5,593 nt of DNA from Pseudomonadota bacterium (GTDB taxonomy: Bacteria > Pseudomonadota > Gammaproteobacteria > Burkholderiales > Sulfuricellaceae): NCBI GenBank assembly GCA_021783895.1, contig JAJXTJ010000104.1, positions 1 to 5,593 on the forward strand. The letters run 5' to 3'. A model generated the notes under the pieces. That model saw only the letters and a program-made list of their open reading frames with translations, did not search any database and was not told the origin of the DNA. Below are positions 1-5,593 of the stretch, piece after piece (positions within the stretch are counted from its first letter, which is position 1; each line of letters opens with the position of its first letter). The position numbers and the translations under genes were made by a program.

Positions 1-1163
1 GCTACGAGCAGGCCACGGCAACGAAAATCCTCAAGCCCAGCTTCATGCGCGTTGCGCCGCGCTGCCCGAATTTCGGCCTGTGCGGAGGCTGTTCCATGCA
101 GCACATGGAGGCGGGGGCGCAGGTCGCCGCCAAGCAGCGCGTGCTGGAAGATAACCTGTGGCATATCGGCAAGGTGCGGGCGGAGGAAATGCTGCCCGCC
201 ATCTATGGCCCGCCCTGGGGTTACCGCCACCGGGCGAGGGTGTCGGTCAAATATGTGCGCAAGAAAGAGCGCGTCCTGGTCGGCTTCCACGAAAAACGCA
301 GCAGTTACGTTGCCGACATGGAGACCTGCGAAGTGCTGCCACCGCGCATTTCCGTCCTGCTCATGCCGCTGCGCGCATTGGTCGAGCAGCTTTCCATCCG
401 CGAGCGGTTGCCGCAGGTGGAAATGGCGCTGGGCCGGGATGTCGATGTGATGGTGCTGCGCATCATGGACCCGCTGAATGAGCAGGATGAAGCGTTGCTG
501 AAAGCCTTCGCGGACCGGCATCGGGTTCAGTTCTTCCTGCAGTCCAAGGGCCCGGAGACGGTGCAGCCGTTTTATCCGCTGGATGCGCCGGAGCTCAACT
601 ACACGTTGCCGGATTTCGGCATCGTGATGCCGTTTAAACCCACCGAATTCACCCAGGTCAACCCGGATATCAACCGCGTCCTGGTGCGGCGCGCCATTAA
701 CCTGCTCGACCCCAGGCCGGGAGAGCGCATCGCCGACCTGTTCTGCGGGCTGGGCAATTTCAGCCTGCCGATTGCGCGGCGCGGCGCCGACGTGGTGGGG
801 GTCGAAGGCAGCGCCTCCCTGGTGCGGCGTGCGCAGGCAAATGCCGAGGTCAACGGGCTATCGGCTCGGGCACGGTTTGTCGAGGCGAATCTGTTCGAGG
901 CGGATGCGGTCAGTCTGAAAAAATTGGGGCATTTCGACAAAATGCTGATCGACCCGCCGCGCGACGGTGCGGCTGAAGTGATCAAGGCGCTGACGGAAGA
1001 CGGGCCGCAGCGGATCGTCTACGTGTCATGCAGCCCGGCCACGCTGGCGCGCGATGCCGGAGTGCTGGTGCATGACAAGGGCTATGTGCTGAAAGCCGCC
1101 GGCGTGGTCAACATGTTCCCGCACACCGCGCACGTCGAATCCATCGCCCTGTTCGAGAAATAA
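1..1163 (+). CDS. rlmD: 23S rRNA (uracil-1939-C5)-methyltransferase RlmD, 5'-truncated by window edge
   Basis: RlmD (formerly RumA) uses S-adenosylmethionine to make 5-methyluridine in 23S rRNA in the cytoplasm. The reading frame is already open at base 3 and continues into the ATG at 45, so that Met is internal and the true start lies outside the window. By alignment from memory with the roughly 433-residue E. coli protein, about 60 residues, mostly the TRAM domain, are missing. Numbering from the Met at 45, the [4Fe-4S] ligands are C7, C13 and C16 ([10 protein letters not shown]) plus C95 (METCEV). The SAM-binding region is [13 protein letters not shown] (230-242), followed by DPPRDGA (303-309). 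The catalytic nucleophile is C329 in [13 protein letters not shown], and the general base is probably E365 in HTAHVES. The four cluster cysteines and this layout distinguish RlmD from TrmA and favour it over RlmC. The gene ends with TAA and is followed by a REP element and a strong hairpin. Its promoter is not in view. Confidence 0.95.
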   Translation, partial: YEQATATKILKPSFMRVAPRCPNFGLCGGCSMQHMEAGAQVAAKQRVLEDNLWHIGKVRAEEMLPAIYGPPWGYRHRARVSVKYVRKKERVLVGFHEKRSSYVADMETCEVLPPRISVLLMPLRALVEQLSIRERLPQVEMALGRDVDVMVLRIMDPLNEQDEALLKAFADRHRVQFFLQSKGPETVQPFYPLDAPELNYTLPDFGIVMPFKPTEFTQVNPDINRVLVRRAINLLDPRPGERIADLFCGLGNFSLPIARRGADVVGVEGSASLVRRAQANAEVNGLSARARFVEANLFEADAVSLKKLGHFDKMLIDPPRDGAAEVIKALTEDGPQRIVYVSCSPATLARDAGVLVHDKGYVLKAAGVVNMFPHTAHVESIALFEK

Positions 1164-1186
1164 ACCGGGATGTCCATACATGCGTT

Positions 1187-1248
1187 GTAGGTCAGGCTTC
1201 AGCCTGCCAATACGCGAATTTCCTGATTCGCGACCGGGAGGTCGCTCC
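1187..1248. repeat. REP doublet (REPIN/BIME-like) with three adjacent hairpins
   Basis: Three stem-loops lie side by side in the gap after rlmD. The first is a + strand GTAG (1187-1190) followed by CAGGC-TTCA-GCCTG (1193-1206). The second is CGCGAAT-TTCCTG-ATTCGCG (1213-1232). The third is GCGACC-GGGA-GGTCGC (1230-1245), which on the minus strand is preceded by GGAG (1248-1245). A GTAG or GGAG tetranucleotide at the foot of a short hairpin is the signature of REP sequences mobilised by RAYT (TnpA-REP) transposases. Two such units in opposite orientation make a REPIN/BIME. The third hairpin can also refold as GGGAG/CTCCC (1236-1249). The element is non-coding. No RAYT gene lies in the window, so the call rests on the sequence pattern alone. 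Confidence 0.6.
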
Positions 1249-1270
1249 CACGTGTCGTTGTGACATGAAG

Positions 1271-1306
1271 AAAGGAAAAGGGCACATCGCTGTGCCCTTT
1301 TCCTTT
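1271..1306. terminator. Bidirectional rho-independent terminator between rlmD and the YccA-like gene
   Basis: A perfect 16-bp inverted repeat, AAAGGAAAAGGGCACA / TGTGCCCTTTTCCTTT, closes on a 4-base loop, TCGC. It lies 107 bases after the rlmD stop and 20 bases beyond the stop of the converging minus-strand gene. The GC-rich core (GGGCACA) is next to the loop. The outer arm is A-rich on one side and pyrimidine/T-rich on the other, so transcripts from either direction end the stem in a U-rich run (CCUUUUCCUUU). This is the usual form of a shared intrinsic terminator between convergent genes. Confidence 0.85.
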
Positions 1307-1326
1307 TCTAAAGCCTGAAAAAACGC

Positions 1327-2016
1327 CTAGTTGCGTTCACCGGATAGCGCCATCAGAAGGGACAGCAGGTTGACGAACAGGTTGTAGATATCCAGGTAAA
1401 TGGCCAGGGTGGCCATGACGTAGTTGGTTTCCCCGCCAGTGACGACTCGGCTCACATCGAACAGGATGAAGCCGGAGAAAATCAGCACGGCGATCGCGGA
1501 AATAGTCAGTTGCATCACCGGAATATGCAGGAACATGTTGGCGATCATGGCGACGATCAGCAGGATCAGCCCGATGAACAGGAACTTGCCCATGAAGCTG
1601 AAATCCTTCTTGGTCACCGTGGCAATGGTCGCCAGGGAGAAGAAGATCACGCCGGTGCCGCCTGCCGCTATTCCGACCAGTTGCGCGCCGTTTCTCAGAT
1701 GCAGGGCGAGTTGCAGGATCGGTCCGAGCATCAGGCCCATGAAGAAGGTGAGGCCAAGCAGGAGAGCGACCCCGAGGCCGTTGTCGCGGTTTTTGCCGAT
1801 ACCCCAGAACAGGCCGAACATGACCGCCATCATGAAGACGAAGCCCATAATCGGGTTTTGCGCCATGAACGATAAATTCAGGTTGATGCCGATCGCCGCG
1901 CCGATTACCGTCGGAATCATGCTCAAGCCGAGCAGCATGTAGGTGTTGCGCAAAACCTTGTTGGCCGCAAGGGACAGTTCGGTTGCTTGTGACGTTATTC
2001 GCAGTTCAGGTTGCAT
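1327..2016 (-). CDS. Bax inhibitor-1/YccA family integral membrane protein
   Basis: This 229-residue protein belongs to the Bax inhibitor-1 superfamily (UPF0005). Bacterial members include E. coli YccA, which modulates the FtsH-HflKC membrane protease, and B. subtilis YetJ, a pH-sensitive calcium leak channel. Seven hydrophobic segments are visible, roughly at residues 23-43, 55-74, 81-104, 112-134, 142-161, 166-185 and 203-223. The C-terminal signatures are present: GFILFDVSRVVTGG and YLDIYNLFVNLL. Their aspartates D187 and D209 probably correspond to the di-aspartyl pH sensor of YetJ. Length and topology are normal for the family. The ATG start is supported by TAGGAG six bases upstream. The gene is monocistronic here, with a candidate promoter at 2050-2078 and a shared terminator at 1271-1306. 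Family assignment is firm. Whether it acts as an FtsH modulator or an ion leak channel is inference, so I give no symbol. Confidence 0.93.
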   Translation of the reverse strand: MQPELRITSQATELSLAANKVLRNTYMLLGLSMIPTVIGAAIGINLNLSFMAQNPIMGFVFMMAVMFGLFWGIGKNRDNGLGVALLLGLTFFMGLMLGPILQLALHLRNGAQLVGIAAGGTGVIFFSLATIATVTKKDFSFMGKFLFIGLILLIVAMIANMFLHIPVMQLTISAIAVLIFSGFILFDVSRVVTGGETNYVMATLAIYLDIYNLFVNLLSLLMALSGERN

Positions 2017-2022
2017 CTTTAA

Positions 2023-2028
2023 CTCCTA
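2023..2028 (-). promoter_or_regulatory. Ribosome binding site of the YccA-like gene
   Basis: The minus strand reads TAGGAG-TTAAAG-ATG. A good Shine-Dalgarno core lies six bases before the ATG at 2016-2014, which fixes that start. Confidence 0.8.
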
Positions 2029-2049
2029 GTTACAAAATAGACATGGGTA

Positions 2050-2078
2050 AGACTACGCACTTCGGGGAAAAGTTTCAA
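2050..2078 (-). promoter_or_regulatory. Candidate sigma-70 promoter of the YccA-like gene
   Basis: On the minus strand TTGAAA (2078-2073, five of six matches to the -35 consensus) is followed after exactly 17 bases by TAGTCT (2055-2050, a weak -10 with T, A and final T conserved). This predicts a start near 2043 and a leader of about 25-30 bases ending in the visible Shine-Dalgarno site. The -35 box lies only four bases from the candidate -35 of the divergent tRNA promoter. Confidence 0.45.
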
Positions 2079-2082
2079 GCAC

Positions 2083-2118
2083 TGGTCAAGGCGAGCGGCA
2101 AACGGTATCATGGCGGCC
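2083..2118 (+). promoter_or_regulatory. Candidate stable-RNA promoter of tRNA-Ser with GC-rich discriminator
   Basis: TGGTCA (2083-2088, four of six to -35) and TATCAT (2106-2111, five of six to -10) are separated by 17 bases. The -10 is followed directly by GGCGGCC (2112-2118). Such a GC-rich discriminator is typical of stable-RNA promoters under stringent (ppGpp/DksA) control. The predicted start near 2119 leaves only a few bases of 5' leader before the mature tRNA end at 2122. Stringent control is inferred from the discriminator composition. Confidence 0.55.
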
Positions 2119-2121
2119 ATC

Positions 2122-2209
2122 GGAAGGTTGGCCGAGTGGTTTAAGGCAGCAGTCTTGAAAACTGCCGATCTGAAAGGATCCGTGAGTTCGAATCTCACAC
2201 CTTCCGCCA
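2122..2209 (+). tRNA. tRNA-Ser(UGA)
   Basis: This is an 88-base class II tRNA. The acceptor arm pairs GGAAGGT (2122-2128) with ACCTTCC (2199-2205), followed by discriminator G (2206) and encoded CCA (2207-2209). The anticodon stem is GCAGT/ACTGC (2149-2153, 2161-2165) around loop CTTGAAA, giving anticodon TGA at 2156-2158, which reads UCA and other UCN serine codons. A long variable arm, GATC..GATC (2167-2180), is the serine-type feature. The T arm is GTGAG-TTCGAAT-CTCAC (2182-2198). Discriminator G and the long variable arm are serine identity elements. All stems are intact, so the gene should be functional. Confidence 0.97.
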
Positions 2210-2251
2210 GCACTCAATCAACTACGCACGAATTGTAGGAGTCAAGTGGAA

Positions 2252-2271
2252 TGGGCACGCTTTTGTGCCCA
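2252..2271. terminator. Hairpin between tRNA-Ser and the converging c-di-GMP gene; weak terminator candidate
   Basis: TGGGCAC-GCTTTT-GTGCCCA forms a 7-bp stem 42 bases after the tRNA and 7 bases beyond the stop codon of the minus-strand gene. Its position at a tail-to-tail junction suggests termination in both directions. Neither flank carries a run of T, so intrinsic termination would be weak. It may instead work with Rho or stabilise the 3' end of the mRNA. Confidence 0.4.
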
Positions 2272-2278
2272 CACGAGG

Positions 2279-5200
2279 TCAGGTTCGTGCGTTGATGACC
2301 TTGGCCAGGACGTGCAGTTGAGCGACGAGATCATCCCGCAACGCCGTCAGCTCGGTCATGCGCACCCATGCTTCCCCTTGCCGTCCCGCTTGGTAAAGGG
2401 CGCAGAGGTCCCCGCCCACGGCGTGGATGCGCTGGTGCAGCGGGTCGATGGCCCGGAATTCGGCGATGCCGCCATAATGCAGCTGGCCGGAGCCTTGATA
2501 CCAGCGCCCGAAGCGGCACTGATGGGGGTCCATGGGCGGCGGCGCCCAGCCGTCCGGGTTGTCGCCGCCAAAACAGGCTTGCAGTTTTTCGATCCAGATG
2601 CGGTGATCCATCTCGGCGCCGAGCAGCACGGCGTCATCCCGCGACCAGACGGCGGATGCCTGAGACCACGACGGATCGGGCTGCCATACATTGACCCAGC
2701 CGGGCAAGTCTGACGCAGGCATGGGCCGGGCAACGCCATATCCCTGGCCTTGGGAGCAGCCCAGATGGATCAGCGCGAGTCCTTGCTCCACCGTTTCCAC
2801 GCCTTCGGCGATCACGCTGATACGAAAGGCCTTGGTCAGGCCGATGACGCCCTCGACGATGGACAGATCCTCCGTGTTGCCGAGCATGTCGCGCACGAAA
2901 GAGTTGTCGATCTTGATGAGGTCGACGGGCAGACGCTTGAGATAGGTGAGGGAAGAGTAGCCGGTGCCGAAGTCGTCTAGCGCGAAGGATACGCCAATGC
3001 GCTGGCAGGCCTCTATCAGACGGGATATATGTTCAATGTCGTCAATCGCCGCGCTCTCCAGCACCTCCAGTTCGAGCCGTTTCTCGGGGGTACCCGGGTG
3101 GCGGTCGAGCAGTCCCTTGAGGCGCTCGGCGAAGTCGATGCGAGCTAGGTGCGGCGGCGCGATGTTGACGGCAACTGGCAGGTCCAGCCCGATGGCGCGC
3201 CAGGCATCCATTTGGGAAAGTGCCTGGTCGATCACCCATTCGCCGACCAGGATTTCCAGCTCGCCACCTTCCATCGTCTGCAGGAACTCGGCAGGTTCGA
3301 TCAGGCCGAGTTCCGGGTGGCGCCAGCGGATCAGGGCCTCGACGCCGATCACAGTTCCGGCGCGCATGTCCACCTTGGGCTGGTAGTAGAGGCAAAACTC
3401 CTCCGCAGCCAGCGCCGTCTCCAGCCGTTCCAGGGATTTGCGCCGTTTGTGCGCGGCGTGGTCGAGGAGCGGATCGAACAGGTGGTAGCGATTGCGCCCC
3501 GCCTCTTTGGCCGCATACATGGCCTGATCGGCGTGGCGCAGCAGGGTGTCTGCATCCGCCCCGTCGCCGGGAAAGAGCGTGGCGCCGATGCTGGCCGTGA
3601 CCGTCAGCGTGGCGCCGTCGATGAAAATGGGCTGCGCCACGCTCTGCAATAACCGCGATAGGGTGATTTCTCCTTCCTCCACGTCGGTCAGGTTCGCCAG
3701 CAGCAGTACGAACTCGTCGCCGCCCAGCCGGGCCACAGTGTCGCCGCCACGCACCGTGTCGCGCAGACGCCCGGCGATTTTCTCCAGCAGGCGGTCGCCC
3801 GTGGCATGGCCCCAAGTGTCGTTGACCGGCTTGAAACTGTCGAGGTCGAGATAACACACCGCCAGATTTTCCCCGGTTCGCTCCGCCTGGGCCAGCGCCA
3901 CCTTCATGCGGTCGGCGAGCAGAACCCGGTTGGGTAGCCCGGTGAGCGGATCGTAGTGCGCCATGCGCTGAAGTTGCGCTTCCTGCGCCTTGATCTGCGA
4001 AATATTTCTGAAGACCCCGATGTAGCGGGTCACCGTTCCTTCCTCGTCCTTTACTGCCACGATGGAAAGTTCCTCGGGATAAACTTCACCGTCCCTGTGA
4101 CGGTTCCAGATTTCGCCGTGCCACTGTCCGGTATTCTCGATTTCCGACCACATGGCGGTATAGAAGTCGGTATCCTGGCGCCCGGAGGACAAGATGCGCG
4201 GCGTCTGTCCAATCGCTTCTTCACGGGGATAGCCGGTGATCCGGGTGAAGGCGGGGTTGACCTCGAGGATGCGTTGATCTCTGTCTGTAATGGTGACGCC
4301 GTTGAGGGCGTTTTCGAACACGCTGGCGGCAAGCTGGAGCTGGTCGAGCGTGCGCCGCGCCTCGGTCTGGTCGCGGAACGCCAGCACCGCACCGGTGATG
4401 CGGCCGTCCGGATGGCGGAGGGGCGCGGCGGAATCGGCGATGGGCCGTTCCTTGCCGTCACGGGCGATGAGCAGGGTATGATTAGCCAGCCCCACTACCA
4501 CGCCTTCGCGCATCGCCCGCCCAATCGGGCACTCCACTTCCTCGCGCGTGGTCTCGTTGATAATGGGGAACACCTGCAGAATGGAGCGCCCCTTCGCTTC
4601 GGTGGCGGTCCAGCCAGTGAGCGCTTCGGCCACCGGGTTGATGAATTCCACCCGGCCTTCGATGTCAGCCGCGATTACACCGTCACCGATCGAGGAAAGC
4701 GTCACGGAGAGCCGTTCGGATTCCTCGCGTAATTCGGCATTCAGCTTGCGCTCGCGTCGGTCCCATAACCCCATCCCGATCAGGCCAAACAGCCAGATGC
4801 CGCCGTGACCGCCGATCAGCCATCGATTGTGTTGGCTCTCGTCTGCGGCAAAAGGCGCCAGCGAAACGCTGCTGCCGATGCCGCCGATAATATCACCCAC
4901 GTTGTATCCCTGTTGCGCGTGGCACTTGAGGCATTCCTGGGCCACCACCAATGGCTGCATTACACGGATATGGGGCTTGCCGCCGATTTCTTGCACTTCC
5001 ACCCGTTCCTTGCGTACCTGCTCGAAACCGTGCAATGCCTTGGCCTCCCAGGCATCCGGAGGGTTGATCGGGTTGATCGGCTTGAGGCTGGTAACGTGCG
5101 TGTGGACGCCGTATTCGCTGGGGAAATCCTGTTGCAACTGGCGCAGCATATAGGACGAATTCATCAGCGTGAGCTTGATGCCGGTGGTGGTTTCGACTAT

Positions 5201-5458
5201 TTTTCCGGGGACGTGGAGATAGGGATTGGGTGGGGTGTGCTCGGTGATGGGTACATACACGCCGCCGTGCGAGGTGCCCCACAAGCGGAACGAGTTATCC
5301 TTGTTGATGGCGGCGCGGGCAGCGGCGGTGGCCGATGTTCGCACGGCATCCTTGACCTGTTTCAGGTTCCAGGCCAGCGAGCCGCCCACCAGCAGGCTCC
5401 AGACCACCGCAATGAAGGCAAATTTCAGCGAGGAAGCAAAGGGCTCAAGTCTTGGCAT
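2279..5458 (-). CDS. Transmembrane DUF3365(haem c)-PAS-PAS-GGDEF-EAL-CZB cyclic-di-GMP signalling protein
   Basis: This 1059-residue sensor probably makes and/or degrades the second messenger c-di-GMP. Helix 1 (about 13-30) and helix 2 (about 213-231) bracket a periplasmic DUF3365/Tll0287-like domain with a c-type haem motif, CLKCH (176-180). Two PAS domains follow (about 243-366 and 373-490). The GGDEF domain (about 495-660) has RLGGDEF (577-583), DLDSFKPVND and an I-site, RGGD (570-573), five residues before GGDEF. The EAL domain (about 672-915) keeps VEALIRW (E707), N765, DDFGTGYSS (828-836), K849, AEGVET (884-889) and QGY (905-907). The C-terminal CZB domain has H952, C981, H1008 and H1012, probable zinc ligands. 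Both catalytic domains look intact, so direction of activity cannot be told from sequence. The ATG at 5458 is the only start that includes helix 1. An in-frame stop lies close upstream with no alternative start codon between, and no good Shine-Dalgarno site is visible. It appears monocistronic. The domain calls are firm; signals and output are inference. Confidence 0.93.
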   Translation of the reverse strand: MPRLEPFASSLKFAFIAVVWSLLVGGSLAWNLKQVKDAVRTSATAAARAAINKDNSFRLWGTSHGGVYVPITEHTPPNPYLHVPGKIVETTTGIKLTLMNSSYMLRQLQQDFPSEYGVHTHVTSLKPINPINPPDAWEAKALHGFEQVRKERVEVQEIGGKPHIRVMQPLVVAQECLKCHAQQGYNVGDIIGGIGSSVSLAPFAADESQHNRWLIGGHGGIWLFGLIGMGLWDRRERKLNAELREESERLSVTLSSIGDGVIAADIEGRVEFINPVAEALTGWTATEAKGRSILQVFPIINETTREEVECPIGRAMREGVVVGLANHTLLIARDGKERPIADSAAPLRHPDGRITGAVLAFRDQTEARRTLDQLQLAASVFENALNGVTITDRDQRILEVNPAFTRITGYPREEAIGQTPRILSSGRQDTDFYTAMWSEIENTGQWHGEIWNRHRDGEVYPEELSIVAVKDEEGTVTRYIGVFRNISQIKAQEAQLQRMAHYDPLTGLPNRVLLADRMKVALAQAERTGENLAVCYLDLDSFKPVNDTWGHATGDRLLEKIAGRLRDTVRGGDTVARLGGDEFVLLLANLTDVEEGEITLSRLLQSVAQPIFIDGATLTVTASIGATLFPGDGADADTLLRHADQAMYAAKEAGRNRYHLFDPLLDHAAHKRRKSLERLETALAAEEFCLYYQPKVDMRAGTVIGVEALIRWRHPELGLIEPAEFLQTMEGGELEILVGEWVIDQALSQMDAWRAIGLDLPVAVNIAPPHLARIDFAERLKGLLDRHPGTPEKRLELEVLESAAIDDIEHISRLIEACQRIGVSFALDDFGTGYSSLTYLKRLPVDLIKIDNSFVRDMLGNTEDLSIVEGVIGLTKAFRISVIAEGVETVEQGLALIHLGCSQGQGYGVARPMPASDLPGWVNVWQPDPSWSQASAVWSRDDAVLLGAEMDHRIWIEKLQACFGGDNPDGWAPPPMDPHQCRFGRWYQGSGQLHYGGIAEFRAIDPLHQRIHAVGGDLCALYQAGRQGEAWVRMTELTALRDDLVAQLHVLAKVINART

Positions 5459-5593
5459 AATGGTTAGGGCAATCGACGGTAATCAGGCATGGCGGGAGTA
5501 TCGAGTAATTCAACATTCGGCGCAATGCCCTGCGGGGATTGTCCTACGCAAGCTAATAAGTTGAGAGTTCCCCCGGCTATGCCGGGGTGGCAG
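5459..5593. other. Upstream region of the c-di-GMP gene, no gene seen
   Basis: This is non-coding sequence before the minus-strand sensor gene, and no convincing coding frame crosses it. The best promoter guess on the minus strand is TTGCGC (5525-5520), 17 bases, GATACT (5502-5497). That is only three and four matches to the two consensus boxes, so it is weak. An imperfect hairpin, CAATGCCC-TGC-GGGGATTG (5523-5541, one mismatch), overlaps the upstream edge of that guess. The bases just before the start codon (CCCTAACCATT) contain no purine-rich ribosome site. Confidence 0.5.
5571..5587. repeat. GC-rich palindrome at the right edge
   Basis: CCCCGGC-TAT-GCCGGGG is a perfect 7-bp stem with a 3-base loop, six bases from the window end. 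It has no T-run on either side, so it does not look like a complete intrinsic terminator. Its compact form resembles small dispersed palindromes (REP-like), but only one copy is visible and its flank is cut off. Confidence 0.4.

Noticed and set aside
45..47. ATG at 45 as the start of rlmD
   Set aside because: The same frame is open upstream and encodes [14 protein letters not shown], which fits the end of the RlmD N-terminal region, so the gene is cut by the window edge and does not start here.
1424..1942. Plus-strand 172-residue open frame opposite the YccA-like gene
   Set aside because: It is antisense to a clear seven-helix membrane protein and has no motif of its own.
2019..2213. Minus-strand 64-residue open frame across the tRNA (contains GVRFELTDPFRSAVFKTAAL)
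   Set aside because: It is the antisense translation of tRNA-Ser. This peptide pattern is a well-known spurious annotation over serine tRNA genes.
2052..2229. ACTACGCAC direct repeats around tRNA-Ser as att sites
   Set aside because: Nine bases is short, the copies do not overlap the tRNA 3' end as usual attachment sites do, and no integrase or cargo lies between them.
3042..3857. Minus-strand 271-residue frame overlapping the GGDEF/EAL region
   Set aside because: It is an arginine/proline/glycine-rich frame-shifted shadow of the real gene with no domain signature.
3956..4732. Plus-strand 258-residue open frame
   Set aside because: It lies wholly opposite the PAS region of the c-di-GMP gene. 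It shows no recognisable domain and follows from the GC-rich codon bias of the real gene.
4805..5467. Plus-strand 220-residue open frame over the 5' part of the c-di-GMP gene
   Set aside because: It is antisense to the DUF3365 domain and membrane helices. It has no family motif, and the minus-strand frame is unambiguous.

Overview
The window looks like a piece of a betaproteobacterial chromosome (inference). It is GC-rich. The RlmD and YccA-type Bax-inhibitor proteins read like betaproteobacterial versions, and the tRNA-Ser gene encodes its own CCA. The multidomain c-di-GMP protein, with a c-type haem sensor, PAS domains and a CZB domain, suits an environmental, respiratory-versatile betaproteobacterium such as the Nitrosomonadales or Rhodocyclales. 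I cannot name a genus from the sequence alone.

Layout from left to right. Positions 1-1163 (+) hold the 3' part of rlmD, a 23S rRNA m5U methyltransferase whose N-terminal TRAM region lies outside the window. Positions 1164-1326 hold no gene. They contain a REP doublet (about 1187-1248) and a perfect 16-bp hairpin (1271-1306) that probably terminates transcription from both sides. Positions 1327-2016 (-) encode a seven-helix Bax inhibitor-1/YccA family membrane protein. Positions 2017-2121 form a short divergent control region with back-to-back candidate promoters for that gene and for the tRNA. Positions 2122-2209 (+) are tRNA-Ser(UGA). Positions 2210-2278 are a tail-to-tail junction with nested inverted repeats. 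Positions 2279-5458 (-) encode a 1059-residue transmembrane protein: DUF3365 (haem c), PAS, PAS, GGDEF, EAL, CZB. Positions 5459-5593 are its upstream region and end in a GC-rich palindrome at the window edge. No gene-free stretch exceeds 300 bases.

The genes do not form one operon. rlmD and tRNA-Ser belong to translation, the YccA-like protein to membrane quality control, and the large protein to c-di-GMP signalling. The most interesting object is the last one. It carries a predicted covalent haem site outside the cytoplasmic membrane and a predicted zinc site at its cytoplasmic C-terminus, with both a synthase-type GGDEF (with I-site) and a phosphodiesterase-type EAL domain that look intact. 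I saw no CRISPR array, insertion sequence, phage gene or clearly undescribed multi-gene system.
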